DNA of 57,296 nucleotides from Cerrena zonata (Eukaryota; Basidiomycota; Agaricomycetes; Polyporales; Cerrenaceae). Within the stretch, counting starts at the first letter, position 1. The number at the start of each line of letters is the position of its first letter. Shown piece by piece: positions 11,890 through 23,581 of this stretch. The position numbers and the translations under genes are program-made. Below the pieces are notes generated by a model. It was given only the letters and a program-made list of their open reading frames with translations. It was not told the origin of the DNA and did not search any database. The stretch is taken from contig JASBNA010000120.1 of the NCBI GenBank assembly GCA_038087015.1, positions 1 to 57,296 of the forward strand, in the 5' to 3' direction.

Positions 11890-12949
11890 TATATTAAAAA
11901 ATACATATAAATATTTTGTAAGTATAGTACATCAATAAAATATGATTTGAGACTGTAAACAGATCATTTTGATCTAGAATTCTTTTATCTTTACCTTTTT
12001 ATCTATCTTTCAATCTATATTAACCATCTATTCAGCCTCCTGATTATACTCTCCTATAGTAGTTACAATCTTAAATGTATATATGTTTATCTGAACTTTG
12101 AGAGGTCTGCTCAGATACCAAACAATGGCATTTCTAAGAATTGTTTTTTGTTATATATGATTTCTACACTTTGACTTCTAAAAATGAGAAGCAATTGCTT
12201 CTTTTTCTCTACTCTTTATTACTGAATCTAACTCTCAAGCTCTCAGTAAAGTTCAAGTTGTTTATTAATAAGGTAAATTGGTAATAAAGATGCTACCACT
12301 TCTATTGCAATAATCATGATAGATGTAAACTTGACCCTTTATTTATTAAGCTTCTACTTCTTGATAGCTCTCTGGTCCACCTTCTCAGCTATATCTCTCT
12401 TATCATCTTTTAGTAAATGTATTTTTCATCCCCTCTTATACTTTGATGCATCTCTCATTTGTGCCTTCTTCATAATAAAGCTGTAATCCTTAGGTAAAAT
12501 GTTCATCAATAAATATGGCAATTTTATTATAATAATATATTATACTTATATTATATTGAAGCATAGTAAGATTTGAATATTGAAATAGATAAAAGAGTAT
12601 ATTCTCAATCAGTATTGAAGCTAACAATTTGAGTATATTCTATACAATTAAGTTAGCTACTATAAGGTGAATATAAATATAGAATACTATACACCTCAAT
12701 TAGTATCAAAGCTAACAATTGAAGTATATCTACAGTAGGATTGTCTCTTAAGTACTATGAGAAGTTTAGAAAATAGTAGAATAAAAGTAGAGAGAATAAT
12801 AAAACAAATAGTAGCTATGTACAGCTAAGAAATATAACTATATCTAAGTAACCATAACAGAAATACTAAGAAAAGATACTATGCAAGATTTAATATGATA
12901 TAATATATGGCTTTTTCTAACACTCCCTCTCAAGCTATTGTAAGTTATA

Positions 12950-13322
12950 TAGCAATAACAAAATGCTCTGCCTTTGCACTTAGAAGGACTTCTATCAATA
13001 TATCAGCAGTTTGATCATTAGTAGAATAGTAGAGAAGTTAAATAAATCTTTCTTTAAAGTGAATAAAATAGCATTATATATCATTTTATTTTATATATGT
13101 GTAATAGTTTTTATCTTTAGTGAGAGTAATAGCTGATTAGCTATCATTATAAAGAACAATAGGTTGCTCAAGAAGGTAGAAAACTTTACCAATAAGATAG
13201 CAAATCTAGATTGCCTTCTTAGCAGTGTAAGTAATGACTATATATTCTGCTTCAATTGTTAAAAGTTACCAACTCTTATTTCTTTAAGGATTATAAAATG
13301 GTCTCTTCATCTACCAGAGAGA
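12950..13322 (-). pseudogene. Copia RNase H fragment
   Basis: Minus-strand frames give TIEAEYIVI and TAKKAI, then QPIVLYNDS followed by SAITLTKD, then DQTADILIEVLL. These correspond to the conserved EAEY, DNQSAI and DQ-ADI landmarks at the end of the copia polyprotein. In-frame stops lie between the landmarks. The fragment directly precedes the purine tract and LTR start, as expected. Its upstream end is cut by the nested insert. Confidence 0.8.
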
Positions 13323-15412
13323 CATCAGGAAAAACACCCCCTGCTAACCAGTATTAAATTTAGGACTGATTAGTACTAGATCCAATAATTCTCCTAGATC
13401 TTAATAATTTGTATAATTCACTGTCTAATTCTAGAATGATTGTTCTCATTCTGTATAATATACCATCTAATAGTACCTGAAATCCCCAATTTGATCTATT
13501 TCTCAATCTATTTTATAATCTAATGGCAACTAAAAGCCCTATTTTCTCTATTTAATTACTAATATGCAATCTAATTGACATAGTATGCAAGATAATAGCT
13601 GGTAGTTATAATATTTCTAGTATACTCATTTACTAGTATATAATCTATTCTCAATAATTGACAAGCTAGTACTACCTAGTTGTATTATTCTAGAATATTT
13701 ATTTGCTAGTTTGCAGGCTACTTTTACTAGTTTGTTAGCTAATCTCAGCTGGATGTAATAACTTGATATTATTGACTACTAGGATATAAACTAATATCTA
13801 CTAAGACCTCTAGAGCTCTCTACTTAGTAAGCTAGATCATCTCCATAAGATCAAAAAACACTCTAGTTTAGAAGAGGTATGATGTGGTCAAATTTGAGAA
13901 ATCTGTTGAAGGTGAGTAAGCCAAGATTGTTACACATATGGAATCTGAACAAGTTGACTATTCAGAATGCACAAGGGCTCTGTAGATAGAGAGAGCTGAC
14001 CGCTTTCTAACGAGCTCCCAACAGCCCTGACCGAGTGAGGAACACCTGAGGAATTGTCTCATCAATCAAAATGCAGTCCTCATAAGTGTCACAAAGCTTA
14101 CCACAACTTTGATAGCTATGCACCCAGATAAGTGGATCATAGCTGGTATTGTTGGAAAGCCCTTCTTAATGTGATTCTAACATGCCTGGTATGAGGTCAA
14201 TACGACCAGTATATGGTGATTAATCATACAAAGCAATTGAAGGTAAATACCAGGGTGAAGGAGAGGTGATTGACATTAAAGGGAGTGTATAGGTCAAACT
14301 AACAGTTAAGTCGGGACGCACAAGAGCTCAAAATGTAGAGGAGAGGTACTGCATTTCAATGCGGCCTCAACCAGCATGCTAAGTGAATAATAACCCAAAA
14401 AACTGACCTATTGGTTTGGGTGTAGTTCCAGTAATTCCCTGGAACTTCACCATAGCATTACAAGCTACATACCAAATGAAATGGAATGTGACAGGTACTG
14501 TCTTCGAGCCCTCCTCAGCACAATTCAAACGCATCCAAGACGAGCCTGTTATGATAAGTATAAGGTAAGTAATTCTGTAGAACTGTTGAAAACTTACCTG
14601 GGTCCCCTATTGTGTAAGTAACTATGAGCATGTCCTGCCATTATAGCAGCATAACTGCATGTTAACCTATCAGGTAACTGGGTGCTCAACAGTGATCGAG
14701 CCTATGTGTCAGACTTACACTCTTTGTTCAACTTCGACTCAGACTTCTCTTGTGTTATCTTCTTCTTTCTACCTCTTCATCTTCTTTTTGCGGGCTCTCA
14801 TTCAACCTCTGGTATATATGCTATCCTTTCTATTTGTAACATTTACAATCTGTCATTCTAGGTCTGATAGGCTGTCATCTCAATGGCTTCATGTAGAGCT
14901 CTTGCTCCCTGATCTTGCTGTCATTACCTCCTCTAACAACAAAGGCTTTCATTTCCACTGCCTGTTGAGTCTGCTTCCAGTATCTATGACCCCTCTCTCC
15001 TCATCAACTAATGCACTGTTGGCATCCTTCAGGTCTTCCCACTCTTCAGGTCCTCCCACCATTGTCCTCACCCTTACCCTGGTTCCATTTGCTATCCTTG
15101 CATTCCCCTTATAAACTAGATAGTTGTTATTTTAGCATGTCTTACACAGAATGGAATTACATTTGGCTATACTGTTAAACTGAGAGAGAAACATCTGAAA
15201 TGTAAAATAGAGTCAAATCAGAAAGTAGCTATGAAGCAAATTAGGACTGAACTAGCAAGCAATCTAGAATGAAATTAGCAAGAGATCCAGGGTTGATTCA
15301 GTCTTAGTTAGCTCTAAGCAGCTCTGGTCAAAATGCTGCTATAATCCATATGTCTGGTTAGCAAGATTTAGGACTGATTTCATCTGATTAGATAGGGGGA
15401 GTTTTTCTGATG
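13323..15412. mobile_element. Nested 2.1-kb insert with terminal inverted repeats
   Basis: The copia frame is interrupted within its RNase H region: reading is lost at about 15412 and resumes at about 13322. The two ends form an imperfect inverted repeat: the left end reads CATCAGGAAAAACACCCCCT and the reverse complement of the right end reads CATCAGAAAAACTCCCCCTA. Subterminal copies of GCTAACCAG and TTTAGGACTGATT occur near both ends. No target duplication is clear. The centre (about 13980-15115) is less AT-rich and retains CpG, unlike the surrounding DNA, which suggests later arrival. I recognise no transposase, so it may be a non-autonomous DNA element. Confidence 0.65.
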
Positions 15413-15419
15413 GAGGTAG

Positions 15420-16400
15420 CCTATAATTATAATTGCACAGTGATATTCCTATAAAGCTCTATTTATATCAATGAAGTCTTCCAGATCTTTTATATCTCCA
15501 TCATAAACCTAAAATAGTGTCTTTGTTCCTAGAAGTTAATAAAATATTTGCTCTATAGCATTCTAATAAATCCACTCAGAGTTATTATTGAACTGTGCAA
15601 ATGTTGAGATAGTGAATATCATGTCAGGTCAAATATCTATAGCAACATATGTAAAAGAGCTAACAGCCTCTCATTAGGGGATCTTCTGCATTCAAGCAAT
15701 GTTAACAAGAGTATGAAGGTATTGTATATGTGAGAATATAATGTTAGGATCTATGGGGATCAAGACCAGTTTAAATCTGTAAAGTTAAAGTAAGAGATAA
15801 TAGAGTCAATATAAGCATATTGTTAGAGGACAAAGGTACAATCTTTCAAATTTCAGGTGATTTTGATATCTAGAGTCTATCTAGCAGATTTTATATCTAT
15901 TATCTGATAATTCTTATTGATGTGGACTTTGTGTAATTTGATATAAGTAGTAGAGCTTCTGGTGATGAGATAGTCATCAATGTAAATTAACAATATTGTG
16001 AGTTCACTGTTGTTATTTGTATAAAATATACCTCAGTCAGTATCTGAGTATCAGAAATCTAAGTCAGTCAAAGCAATATAAAGGTGTTCATACCACTTTT
16101 GCCCACTCTGCTTAAGCCTATACAATACTTTCTAAAGTCAAAAATATATGATTTTGAATCTTTTAAGGTATAGTAAGGTGATTGTTTCAAGTGAATAACC
16201 TCATTATTATCTAAAACTGAATTTAGATAGACTGATTTGAAGTCAAAAGAGTTTATAGATCAGTGATAATTGCTCTCATTGCTACAAGTGTGAATATACT
16301 TTTTTGATATCTTTCTCACTTTTAATAATTCTGATTTTTACTAGATTGACTCTGTCCTCTCAGATTAAAAAACAAGTATATAAAAGGCCACTTATTTTAC
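15420..16400 (-). pseudogene. Copia reverse transcriptase fragment
   Basis: Minus-strand reading gives, in order, FDFKSVYLNSVLDNNEVIHL (about 16240-16175), then GL followed by GKSGMNTFILL-like residues where LYGLKQ...W is expected. The catalytic YIDD box is at 15973-15984 within LLIYIDDYLITRSS. A later YVAIDI stretch matches the usual Y-A-TRPDI block near 15640. These landmarks identify a Ty1/copia reverse transcriptase. Frameshifts and stops (for example within LTDLGF and after DTD) show that it is dead. Confidence 0.8.
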
Positions 16401-19400
16401 TTCTACTTTTGCACATCCTGCCTATCCTTTTTATATCAAAATGCTTGTACAGATTGAGAATAAAAAAGCCAGGTTTCTATTATGTTATGATAGCTACTCT
16501 GTTTGATGAAGCTAGATATGTTTTTTCTTCTTAAATCCTCAGCTGATTCTATTTATTTTAGTAATGGTCAGTATTATAACTAAATATATCCAGACAGTAA
16601 CTCCCCTCTATTTTCAATTTTTACCCCTTAGACCCCCTTTGAATCCTAGATACTTCACCTATTTTTCTTTCTTATACTACGTGCTTTTCTCTTTCTCATT
16701 CCTATCTTTACTTCTCTCTTGTATATACTATAAGGACCTTTTCTGCCTATAGACCCTTATCTAACCCTTGCCTCAGAACCATAATATTATAGTGACATTA
16801 TAGTGATCTCATTTTCTGTTCTATTCTTAGCCTCTCTTGACCTCTCTATCTATATAAGGACTTATAATATATTTAATATATTTTTTAATCTGACCTAGGC
16901 AATCATCCCTATTATATCTTGATAAACTTCCTTGACCCTGAATCTATGTGATAGGGCTTCACTTATAACAGTCAGGCCTTTATTGCTAATATAAATAATA
17001 AAGAAAAAGATTTGAAACTCATTGACTAAGATATGATATCTGAATATTCTATCTCTGAATCTGAATAAGGTGAGCTTTGTTTTACTTTGAATGATCTCTC
17101 ACTAATATGGTTCTTACAAGCATAACACTATTTTAATATCTTACATTTTAAACTGCTTATCATTTCTTATAATTACTGCTATTTTATAATAGACTTTCTG
17201 TTAATATTTTAACTTAGATATCTAGTTAGTTATATAGAGTAAGCTTATAGTAATAGTTCAATTATTAGTAGTTTTTATCAGTTACTTTGAAACTAGTGAT
17301 AGTCTGACTTTTAAAATCTAATAAGTATAATCTAATAGACTCTCAATTATATCTAATAAGCTTCCAATTACATCTAACTAACTTCTAAGTGGACCTTAGT
17401 AGACCTAACTAAAGCTAGTTGAGGTCTAATAGTAAACTATTAGATCTGAGACCTTATAAGAAACAATTAAAACTAATAAAGCATTATTATTTTTGCACAT
17501 ATTTAATAAGAGCCAATTAGCTTTAATTAGATATAAGGGTTTTCCCTAATGACATTTAGCTTAAATATATTCTAGGTGACATTATTTTATAGTTAGTACA
17601 ACTGTCTCATAGTTAGAAAAGTTACTTTACAATTAGCATAATAAGAAATAATATGCAGAATTAGTAAAATAGGTGGAATTGTCTGATAGTAAATACTTAG
17701 TTATTTTATATTTAGTAAAATAAGAAATAATAGATAAAAATAGATAGAATTATTTGATAATAAGTTATAATAATATCTATATTAGATAAATCAATATTCA
17801 ATTAGAGTTATTAAAGTTGAGTATATTCCAATTAGCACTAATTAAAAAAGGAGGTTTTCATTGATAACTAAACTTCACCAGTGCTAGCTCATAGTCCATA
17901 TCCAAAATATGTGGAGGTCAGAAAAAGAGCTGGTAAAGCAAGCAAACTTTATAAGCAACTCTATCTGTGAAGATATATATGCTATAGGACTACTACAAGT
18001 TATTTTTGCATAGGCAAATACTCTCAAAAATGGCAAGCTTCTTTTTAAACTTAAAAGTATTGTTATAGTTTGCTAGATTTGAGACCCTCACATAATCAAT
18101 AAATAACTTAAACACTTTCCAAACATAAATAGCAAAGTATATGGCAATATATATATAACAATTACCAAATTTATCACCACATCTCTTGTTATTACTAACA
18201 GACAGAATGATTAGAGGTTAGTCTCAGCTGTAATACTTCTGAAAGAAGCAATCACTAATATAAGATAGGTTAAACTACTAGATCATTATATTGAAAGACA
18301 AAGATATGTTCAGCTGTACATATCAGCAAATCTATATACTACTTGCAGATAAACTTGTACTTTTTGCATTTTTTTGTACTTATATAAGTACATCTCATCT
18401 CAAGTAGCTAAAAGAATATTTGTTCTTTATACAAGTAGATGAGACTAAAAGCATTTTTTAACCTAAGTATAAAACAAATATAAATAAAACTAATAAACTA
18501 TTTCAAATATATAATAATTGGCATATTTATTGTTTGAAACATCATTATATTATAGAAGGATCTGAAATAAGCAAGTGGTCACTGATAATACCTCTTATAA
18601 TATCAATACCACATGTATTAGCTAAAGCATTAGATATGAACAAGAAGCTAATAAAGAGAGAATTAGAAAATAATAACAGAGTATCATATAATAGCCAAAT
18701 ATAGACCTCAGCATGCAGAGTTTTTGATATAACCTTAGATTTTCTTCTTTGTAAATAACAAGGATTATTGAGATATTAGATATGGGAGTTGACAACTTAT
18801 TAAAATGAGAATAATGATTGTTAAACTCACTAAAGTTATAAACAATAGAACTATTAGATATTGGACAAAATTGAATATTGATTGAGTGTCTTTTCTCTTG
18901 ATCTAAAGTCAGCTTCACAATGGAAAATCTGGAAGGGTCTATGGCAAGAATGAGTCAGTTTGATATAAAGAGAGCAGTTAAAATTAGTTCAAAGAGGTAA
19001 AGTTGAGAGAAAGAGATAAGTGTTTTGATTTAGGTAAGGCAAACAAGGACATTATATTGCCACATTCATAAATCCCTTCAGTCTATATAAGATAGGGCAA
19101 ATAAGATCAATTGAGAACAGACTAAGACATACTAAAAAGAAGCCCAGGTTTTGCTATAATTAGAACTTTAACTCTTCAAGATATCAACACTAGATGTCAT
19201 CATAGCCAATTTATAATTATATATATGCTATGCAACCAGCATACTTGTGACATCTAGGCTTTCCTACTATACTCACCTTTAAATAGAATATTCACTGTTG
19301 CATCCTACTATAAGGTTCTCTCAGTATGAGATATATTTATTTCTCTTTATCAAGTTATTGATAAGATCAGTAAGCCTTTGTATCTGCAAAGGGAATTCAG

Positions 19401-20091
19401 TAAGTGCTAGTAGATTCATTGTAGTTCTCAATCTTAGAGCCAGATTGTAAGGGTCCAATCAGTGAAAGATCTTATATATCTAAATTTTATAAGTCAGTTT
19501 ATCTATTATATAATATTTAGCCTCACTATGATAGCTATTGTAGCTTATAATTACAAGATGTTGTCTATTATAAAAATATATTATCTGTTAATTACTATCT
19601 TCTGAAGATGCTGTAGGAGACAAAAGGATGAGATAATAAAGCTAAAAAATATTTAAAAATTTCATTTTACTTTTATGCATATAGGTACAGATAGAACAGC
19701 CCAAAAATATGAACAAACTGAAACTACCTGAAAAGACACAATGTGGATATTTAGTCTTCATACTATTTCTTGATCATTTCTCTTAAATGATTTCTTTTGC
19801 ATAATATGTTGTAACCACAGTAGTAACAGTTGTCTGATAATGACATGAAAGCTCAAGATATAGGTCCACAGATGAGAGTAAAGGTTCTATTCTTTAGGAG
19901 AAGGATTAGACACCTTCAGGTTAACCTCTCCATTGCACTAAGTCATTGCTCAAGCTTGACAGTCCAATATCTTACACCTGGAGCTGTTTAAACCTATAGA
20001 CTCTCCCTCCTTTGCATTTATATTTCTTTTGAATCTCCATCTCACTCTTCCTAATTGATTGAGACATTTCCTTTAAAAGAAAGTCTTCTAT

Positions 20092-20420
20092 TCAGTCTCT
20101 ATATTTTGGTATCCTGCTTAGTTTTCTGTTACATTCTATTTGTCTCACACTAATCAGAATCAAAGAATCCCCAGCTAAGAGTATGGCTTGAGGAGAATCT
20201 CTATATATAAATACTTCAAACTTATATTCTATAAAAACACTTTCCTTTTGGCACTCAAAAGTATCTACCAGTATCTTTGAAGTGATTGTCAATCTCTTTG
20301 ACTTCTTATTGTCTTGCAAGTCCTCTCATTATCCTCACATTTTGTCACTGCCAGTCTTTGCATTGTTTGCATCTTTCCACAGTCATAATATTGACCACAT
20401 GATTAAGATCTCATGATCTT
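20092..20420 (-). pseudogene. Possible copia gag/protease fragment
   Basis: A minus-strand frame reads CGQYYDCGKMQ, suggestive of a degraded CCHC zinc knuckle, and runs into a 75-codon open stretch where a protease would be expected. Position and strand fit the 5' part of the copia element, whose reverse transcriptase lies downstream on the same strand. The match is weak and the call rests mostly on context. Confidence 0.3.
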
Positions 20421-22009
20421 CTGAATCATCCCATATTGAATACTAAAGTTAAGTCTCAAATTGATCTAATACTTTCTACTCTTTTGTCTATACAATCAGG
20501 CATTCCTTCAGGATATCCCTAATATATCATGGCTCTATTAAAACACTTTCCCTCTCTCTCATTATCTGACAGTATTTCTATCATTTGAGTCATTTCATTC
20601 TACAATAAAGGTGTGATCTGGTGTGACGTATCTCAGAGTTGCTTATTTGTATAACCTAACTTGTGCTTTCTACTTCTTTTGTTTGCAGCACTTGCCATTT
20701 TTATCTCAAATACTTATGCTTATATAAATATTATACCTTATGATATAATTACAATAAGGACAAATAAGTAATATGTAGTTTTGCTAATACATGTCATTTA
20801 TAAAACCTGAATATACAAATTTCTTAATTAAATATAATCTCACTATAGAAGGTTGAAGAGTCAAGGTTGAGAAGTATCTTCACAGATGTTCACTAGATAG
20901 GGAGTATAGGTTATTTGTTATATTAGACCTTGCCCTATATATCAAATGATCCCTTCCTATGATTCTACCCACAAAGGCCCACCCAAGTGCATCCAAAACT
21001 TCTTACATACTATCATTATCTCTAGTTGAAAATATAGATCTCTTATAGATCCCGTTTTGTAGCATCTCTCTAACCAGTCTCTTGTAACAAGTTTAGTCTA
21101 TCTATATCCTCACTCATTCACTCACTCACTCACCACCAGCACCATCAGCATATTGCACCATCCTACACACTCTCATCCTCTCTTCTTATACTGGTCACAT
21201 CTATTGTCTCCTTTTCATTCTCTCTCCTTTTACTTACACTACCTTGTGGCATAATCTTCTCAAGGACTAGTGTCACTGTTTGCCTTCCCCCCTCCCTCTT
21301 GCCTTCAGGCATTCTTATAACACTTTCTATCTCTCATCTATATAAAGAACTTTCATTTTTATAGTAAACCAGGCAGTAGATAACATCTTACATAGTCTTG
21401 TAGCTAAAAAAAAAAGATGATAAACAGGGATTTAAAAGAAATAAAAAATAAACTCTGAATATCTCTTGGGACCATTGATTGGAAGTACTATATCTGTATA
21501 ACTATTTAGAGTGTCATATCTCATAGACCCTCATCTTTCTCAGATTTTTTATCTGTCACAGTGAAGTCACAGTAGGTGCCAAATCATAATTCTTTTGTTT
21601 GGTATATTTTCTCAGAAATATAACCTAGACAGTAGGTTTTTGCTTAGAAAAAACATGCTTTCAGATATTCTCAAGTGTTTTTAAACTTGATTCAAGTAAG
21701 ATTTTAGCGAGATTTTCCTTAATAGAATGATTTATCACAGTTTACTATCAGGTCCACTTGCATATCCTAATTGATATATACTATCACATATCACACCATA
21801 ATCTTAAACTGTCATCAAGATACAATACAGATATATACATTTCAGAGAAGAGGTGGAGATTGCTATCTCATGATCTAACCTCCACTATTTACTAACAGAC
21901 AATGGCCCCCAAAAAAGCTTAGACACAAATCAATATTTTTGATTTTATTTGTCATAATTATCATTAAAATCATCAAACAAATAACACTAACTATACTAAA
22001 TATCTTATC
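20421..22009. other. AT-rich gene-free DNA next to the gene-dense arm
   Basis: No gene is recognised. It is AT-rich and CpG-poor. A short CACT microsatellite lies near 21108-21135. A sequence reading ATGGCCCCCAAAAAAGCTTA at 21902-21921 resembles ends of fungal Tc1-type elements, but I could not find a partner repeat. The 5' LTR of the copia element would be expected in this zone and was not found. Confidence 0.4.
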
Positions 22010-23376
22010 CTAATAAACTGCTTGAGATTTCACATCTCTCCAAAATTCTTCCCACTTTGCATCACCACCAGACTTTCTTGACAAGCCTAAATCAACTTCA
22101 TAAACCTTCTGATCTGGGCCTGAGATAGGACTATATTTATGAGCCCCTCCTGGGTCACCCAGCATACTAGGAAAGATCTGGGGATCATTCTTGTGTAGGA
22201 CAGTAACAGGTTTCTGAAGTTTTGAATGAATCTTGGTCTCCTCACTGGAGAAGAAGTTTGTGATTTGATCCCATAATGATAGTGGTGGGTGGAAGTCTCC
22301 AGCTCGACGAGGATTGTTGGGTAGGTTAAGGCTGTAGTCAGAGAGATACTGATTCCATTTCTGTAAAATAGATTGGAGTCAAAACATGTAAGACATATGA
22401 AAAAGGCAATATGAATAGAACAAACCTCATCAGGGTCCTCCCCATAATATTTGTGCAACGCCCAATCGCATATGACACCGGTGACGAGCAGGAAGCAGTA
22501 TGCCGCGCTCAATCCTTTCTCTCTTGAGCTGCCCCAGTTGATATCGTTATCGACCCAGAACCGCTCCCATACATCTGCCCATGCAGGAACATGGGCAAAT
22601 AAAGAAACGGAAAGGATAACCCCAAATGCCCCTGTCGCGGAAGCCGCAATTCTGACCGGGGTATGGGAAATTGCAGGGAATGGTAGGAGGCAAGCAATAG
22701 TACCGAGTGCGGTAAAAACAGCAGCAAGGACTATACGGGTAAGCCGTGTAGGATGGACGATGACGGAAATGGATAAGGCGAGGGTGGAGCTGAAGAATAG
22801 CACACGTCTATCACACGACCACGTAAAGGGGATGGGAGAAGTACTCACTAGCCAATGAGACCAGCGACAGTACGGGCAGCATATTTCCATCGACCGGAGG
22901 AGACGGAAGTTAGAAGGACAGAACAAAGCCAAACTGCCAAGAAGGCGGGTGGACGAAGGGGAGCAGCACTAGTGACGTTGGGTATCATTATCGAAAGCAT
23001 CGTTGCGATGTGAACTATTTATGGATGAATGAAATAAGTCATGTTAGCGACGAAGCATTTTTAGATATTACACACCTCCAAAAGCGTAACCTAGCAAGAT
23101 GCCGCCGATTCCACCCTCCAGTACAAACCACGAGCGCAATCGCCGTGTGAGGTTTTCGGGATCGAAAGTCTTTGGGCGAGGAAGAGCTCTCGTACGATCG
23201 AGAGTAAGGAAAGAGCCCGAGAATGTTAGAACAGTTGACAACACAAGGAGGGGTATAGCGTAAGTCAGTAAGAAAGCACTTGAAGATAACAAGGTAGCCG
23301 AGAGGTCGTTAAGGTCGTGAGAGTCGTTAGATGGAGATGAAGACATGTCGAGACGAGGGATATAATGGGGCCACAA
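22010..23376 (-). CDS. DUF4203 multi-pass membrane protein
   Basis: Four exons, join(22010..22360, 22426..22789, 22849..23014, 23076..23376) on the minus strand, sum to 1182 nt (393 residues) in one frame with GT...AG introns. The protein has about six hydrophobic segments, beginning with SSAFLLTYAIPLLVLSTVLT and later VRIAASATGAFGVILSVSLF, and a conserved soluble tail, DEKWNQYLSDYSLNLPNN then RRAGDFHPPLSLWDQI. This pattern is typical of fungal DUF4203 (TMEM198-like) proteins, whose molecular role is not known. The start could instead be the second Met, at 23346 (MSSSPSNDS). The last exon is oddly CpG-free and AT-shifted compared with exons 1-3 and abuts the repeat block. The gene is divergent from RRP6. 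Confidence 0.75.
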
Positions 23377-23581
23377 TGTGAGGGATATTTGTGATAATGG
23401 GCCGCTGGAGTGTTGAGAGCGGGCTTTGCCCCAGATGAAGGGAGGAAGTAAACCTTGGGGTCGTCATGAAGAGCATGCAGGCACCTTATCCAGTCTTCCA
23501 AAAAAGGCAAAGGCTTTGACCCATGAAAATATTCACCGAACGCCCAAGCAACCTGATAATCTCACTCTCAACCTCGACAGT
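23377..23581. promoter_or_regulatory. Shared upstream region of DUF4203 gene and RRP6
   Basis: About 205 bp separate the two divergent start codons, so their promoters must overlap or be shared. No TATA box or named operator is obvious. An open frame continues upstream from the RRP6 start to 23426, but the family-like N-terminus begins at MDIPGPSSS, so I treat the rest as untranslated. Confidence 0.4.

Larger units (their letters stand above)
9624..12921. other. AT-rich, CpG-poor block of decayed repeats
   Basis: No host gene is visible. The block is rich in A/T runs and TA dinucleotide tracts (for example 10591-10604 and 10926-10945) and nearly lacks CpG. It contains the second copy of the DDE leader (11560-11889), a 26-bp tandem duplication (10581-10632), and at its right end the start of an LTR belonging to the copia remnant. 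Confidence 0.7.
12922..20420 (-). mobile_element. Decayed Ty1/copia LTR retrotransposon
   Basis: Read on the minus strand, fragments of a copia polyprotein occur in the expected order: a possible gag zinc-knuckle and protease zone (20420-20090), possible integrase traces (about 19480-19300), reverse transcriptase (16400-15420), then RNase H (13322-12950). Immediately after it comes a purine tract (minus strand of 12923-12936, reading AGCTTGAGAGGGAG) followed by TGTTAG, the usual junction of polypurine tract and 3' LTR, so the LTR would start at 12922 and extend to lower coordinates. All frames are riddled with stops and shifts. Removing the nested insert (13323-15412) leaves about 5.4 kb, a normal size for the internal region of such an element. 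The 5' LTR was not identified, so the outer limits are uncertain. Confidence 0.75.

Noticed and set aside
12620..12730. Two tRNA-Met primer-site-like strings (AGTATTGAAGC, AGTATCAAAGC) on the plus strand
   Set aside because: They face the wrong way for the minus-strand copia element and are probably an internal repeat of its LTR; too degenerate to claim a second element.
14659..15114. A 151-codon open frame in the nested insert
   Set aside because: Composition is Leu/Ser-rich from pyrimidine runs, there is no recognisable domain and no context supporting translation.
16304..16752. Two plus-strand open frames with hydrophobic translation
   Set aside because: They are antisense to the copia reverse transcriptase region and arise from AT-rich decayed DNA.
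19185..19260. Short sequence bounded by CTAGATGTCA inverted ends
   Set aside because: Only about 75 bp with 10-bp ends in AT-rich DNA; could be chance.
21900..21935. Possible Tc1-type terminal repeat (ATGGCCCCCAAAAAAGCTTA)
   Set aside because: No partner repeat or target duplication found in the window; mentioned only as a hint.
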